This document shows, in pieces, positions 10,001-10,750 of a stretch of DNA of 10,750 nt (its first letter is position 1; each line of letters begins with the position of its first letter). This DNA comes from Spirogloea muscicola (lineage: Eukaryota > Streptophyta > Zygnematophyceae > Spirogloeales > Spirogloeaceae): the NCBI GenBank assembly GCA_009602725.1, contig WELB01000165.1, positions 292,185 through 302,934 on the forward strand. The letters are read 5' to 3'. The notes below the pieces were generated by a model. It was not told the DNA's origin, did no database searches, and saw only the letters and a list, made by a program, of their open reading frames with translations. Both the position numbers and the translations under genes were made by a program.

Positions 10001-10152
10001 CCACCGCCTCCGTAGGAGTAAAGGGCGTTGCTTATGCTCGCCACTGGCGGTCTGAAGCCTCCTCCCTGGCAGCGGCAGGCCACGACCATGGCTGCCTTCC
10101 ACAGGAGTGCAGCCCTGGCTCGGCCCCTCAGATCGCTCAGTGCTGGCCGCAT
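4051..10152 (-). CDS. PAA1: Chloroplast P1B-type Cu+-transporting ATPase, PAA1/HMA6-like, 16 exons
   Basis: Pumps Cu(I) across a chloroplast membrane (inner envelope for land-plant PAA1) using ATP, supplying copper for plastocyanin and Cu/Zn-SOD. The spliced protein is about 912 aa (Arabidopsis PAA1 is about 950). In order: Arg/Ala-rich transit-like N-terminus (1-55) and Gly-rich linker; heavy-metal-binding domain with GMSCGSC (102-108); TM1-TM4; actuator-domain TGEP (392-395); CPC metal site in TM6 (506-508); DKTGT with phosphorylated Asp550; HP (598-599) and GCG (628-630) of the ATP-binding domain; SGD (711-713); GDGVND hinge (759-764); YN (824-825) and MLTPS...SS in TM7/TM8. All catalytic motifs are intact, so this appears to be a working gene. 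LDVGGM and the Gly tract favour PAA1 over the thylakoid pump PAA2. The stop is TGA at 4053-4051. The start is uncertain: the ATG at 10152 is the first in frame after an upstream TGA, but an acceptor-like CAG lies 7 nt upstream. Plastid targeting is inferred. Confidence 0.93.
4051..10152 (-). other. PAA1: Exon-intron map of the PAA1-like gene
   Basis: Exons in order of transcription: 10152-9850, 9677-9624, 9342-9180, 9048-8971, 8694-8414, 8162-7932, 7824-7726, 7509-7360, 7015-6869, 6689-6639, 6432-6269, 5981-5852, 5553-5456, 5255-5012, 4740-4456, 4311-4051. The 15 introns are 107-344 nt, all GT..AG. Phase is 0 except introns 3 and 4 (phase 1) and introns 11 and 13 (phase 2). Each join keeps frame and restores the family sequence, for example LDVG/GMSCG, ILEQE/RYVQSA, RDSG/RRLAVAW, NVL/VIACPC, AVL/VGTGLG, DWVRR/YGAGG and FLYNV/VGIPIA. 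Donors vary (GTTAGT, GTCCGT, GTCAAT and several GTGAG). The weakest acceptor is GAAG just before 8694, which lacks a strong pyrimidine tract. I see nothing gene-like in the longest intron (7016-7359). Confidence 0.85.
4100..4133. repeat. Inverted repeat / stem-loop near the ATPase stop codon
   Basis: Arms 4100-4112 and 4121-4133 pair at 12 of 13 positions (one A/G mismatch on the + strand) around an 8-nt loop (4113-4120). On the - strand it lies within the last 30 codons of the Cu-ATPase, after the final membrane segment, in a tail that has no obvious family conservation. It would form a stable RNA hairpin on either strand. It could slow a ribosome, or affect 3' processing or overlapping antisense transcripts; no function is shown. 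Confidence 0.7.
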
Positions 10153-10195
10153 GAACGCCTGAGAGCAGCGAGACAGAAGCAGAGAGACGTCTCAT
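9845..10195 (-). promoter_or_regulatory. Upstream ATG with long overlapping out-of-frame ORF (116 codons)
   Basis: An ATG at 10195-10193 opens a frame of 116 codons that overlaps the first exon of the Cu-ATPase in another frame and ends just inside intron 1. The product would be Arg-rich and resembles no family I know. Long open alternative frames are expected in GC-rich Gly-coding sequence, so I do not call it a protein gene. If the transcript really starts upstream and is unspliced here, this ATG would compete with the true start. Confidence 0.3.
10159..10182 (-). other. Candidate 3' splice site in the ATPase 5' leader
   Basis: On the - strand a pyrimidine-rich tract running from 10182 ends in CTCTCAG at 10159, an acceptor at least as good as those used inside the gene. 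If used, the ATG at 10152 would sit 7 nt into an exon and the leader would contain an intron, or coding sequence would continue upstream with GCG TTC before the ATG. No convincing upstream exon with a matching phase was found in the window. Confidence 0.4.
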
Positions 10196-10203
10196 TTCCC
10201 CAT
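10192..10203 (-). promoter_or_regulatory. Three-codon upstream ORF in the ATPase leader
   Basis: ATG GGG AAA TGA on the - strand (10203-10192), 40 nt before the proposed start at 10152. Its stop overlaps the next upstream ATG (10195) in an ATGA arrangement. It matters only if this stretch is in the mature mRNA; an intron ending at 10159 would remove it. Confidence 0.35.
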
Positions 10204-10311
10204 GTGAGTTGAAGTCGTAACCGTCAACCCTAAAGCCTCACCCCTTGAATCCTAAGAGCAGCAACACGAAGCAAAGGGACGAATCATTTTGCCATGTAAC
10301 TGAAGTCGTAG

Positions 10312-10352
10312 CCCTTAAACCCTTAATTAAAACCCCAAACAAACCCTAACCC
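10312..10352 (+). promoter_or_regulatory. Telobox-like promoter motifs
   Basis: AAACCCTAACCC at 10341-10352 contains a perfect plant telobox AAACCCTAA, preceded by CCCTTAAACCCTTA (10312-10325). An AT-rich TTAATTAAAA (10323-10332) lies between them. A weaker CAACCCTAAA occurs at 10224-10233. Teloboxes in plants sit near transcription starts, often of growth and translation genes, and match the CCCTAAA-type telomere repeat. Their position 165-200 nt upstream of the ATPase start fits a promoter, but it could also be a remnant of telomeric sequence. Confidence 0.45.
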
Positions 10353-10668
10353 GGCAAAATTTGCGCGTTGCTAGACCAGCTTCGGGGACTTTCCTCGTCA
10401 GGAAGGATAATGCAGGGCAGCAAAGCCGTGGCTTCAGCACAGTGTGCTGGCCAGCTCACCACTTCCAAACGGCGGGCAGGAGACTGCCGGCTACAAGCAC
10501 AAAGACAGCAGAGGCTCTCGGTCCGATGGGCCCGAGATTGCCGTGCTGCAACCCATTTCTGTCCACTCATTTGGGCTGGCCCCTCCAAGTAAGCCAGCGT
10601 TTCCCATGAAGCAGCTGTACTCAGAGCAGCTGCCAAAGCGAAGGAAGCTCGCTGGAGGTGCGACCGAC
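10353..10668. other. No assigned gene; probable promoter or intergenic sequence
   Basis: About 316 bases between the telobox region and the right-edge Ala-rich frame. Short open frames exist on both strands, but none has recognisable domains or is supported by neighbouring splice sites. It may be intergenic sequence upstream of the Cu-ATPase, or an intron or tail of a neighbouring gene. Confidence 0.5.
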
Positions 10669-10750
10669 CTGCGGGCTCGGCGGCAGCTGCGGCCGCCGCG
10701 GGCGGGCCGCCGAGAGCGGCCACGACGTCCGCGGGCTTGCGCCGAGGCCC
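10669..10750 (-). CDS. Possible partial exon, Ala-rich, of unknown gene
   Basis: On the - strand the right edge reads without a stop as a stretch beginning RRKPADVVAALGG followed by a run of Ala, and a GTCGGT donor-like site follows at 10668. Composition is GC-rich, unlike the rest of the leader region, and the frame stays open to 10346. I do not recognise a family. It could be the last visible exon of a same-strand neighbour, an upstream exon of the ATPase, or a chance open frame in GC-rich DNA. The phase left by the donor does not match the candidate acceptor at 10159 with the ATPase frame. Confidence 0.2.

Larger units (their letters stand above)
10148..10326. repeat. Imperfect ~91-bp tandem duplication over the ATPase start and leader
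   Basis: Copy 1 (about 10148-10235) and copy 2 (about 10239-10326) share ordered blocks: GAGCAGC (10163 and 10256), GAAGC followed by a purine-rich stretch ending in GAC, TCATTT/TCATTTT, CCATGT, TGAAGTCGTA (10210-10219 and 10301-10310) and a CCC-TAA-like end. By eye roughly three-quarters of bases agree, with a few 1-nt gaps. Copy 1 contains the proposed initiator ATG (10152); copy 2 has a changed sequence at the same place. On the - strand each copy holds a pyrimidine-rich run ending in CTCTCAG (10165-10159) or CTCTTAG (10258-10252). Confidence 0.7.

Noticed and set aside
10617-10620. GTAC, the core of the Chlamydomonas CRR1 copper-response element, upstream of the ATPase
   Set aside because: A single 4-base match about 465 nt from the start is expected by chance, and PAA1-type pumps are not clear targets of that regulator.

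Overview
The window looks like nuclear DNA from a green alga, most likely a trebouxiophyte of moderate GC content such as a Coccomyxa- or Trebouxia-like organism. The reasons are many short spliceosomal introns (107-360 nt) in GT..AG form, two genes whose closest remembered relatives are land-plant/green-lineage proteins (a RopGAP and a chloroplast Cu-ATPase), a TGTAA polyadenylation-type signal, and AAACCCTAA telobox-like motifs. The species assignment is inference. There is no prokaryotic gene organisation, transposon, CRISPR array, tRNA or rRNA that I can see.

Layout. Positions 1-3765 (+ strand) hold the 3' part of a gene for a plant-type RhoGAP (RopGAP). It has five exons in the window, four phase-0 introns, a complete catalytic GAP core, and then about 690 residues of acidic low-complexity tail. 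Its 5' end lies beyond the left edge or in an unresolved exon, and the window opens in a (GCC)17 tract. Positions 3766-4050 are a 285-bp convergent intergenic stretch with a TGTAA signal. Positions 10152-4051 (- strand) hold an apparently complete 16-exon gene for a P1B-type copper-transporting ATPase of the PAA1/HMA6 type. Joining the exons by splice signals and family alignment gives about 912 residues with every expected catalytic motif intact. Positions 10153-10750 are its leader and promoter region. They contain an imperfect ~91-bp tandem duplication carrying two similar splice-acceptor-like sequences, short upstream ORFs and telobox-like motifs. The extreme right edge contains an Ala-rich reading frame that may belong to a further gene.

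The two genes are unrelated in function: small-GTPase signalling versus copper delivery to plastocyanin and other chloroplast copper proteins. They are convergent, so their 3' UTRs may overlap. The most interesting points are: the exon structure of the copper pump would, by retention of one intron, give a plastid-targeted soluble copper-binding protein resembling the PCH1 chaperone known from Arabidopsis PAA1; the two key metal motifs each sit alone on a small in-frame skippable exon; the GAP gene has two in-frame, stop-free introns inside the catalytic domain; and the ATPase leader is a tandem duplication. All exon joins were made by eye without transcript data.
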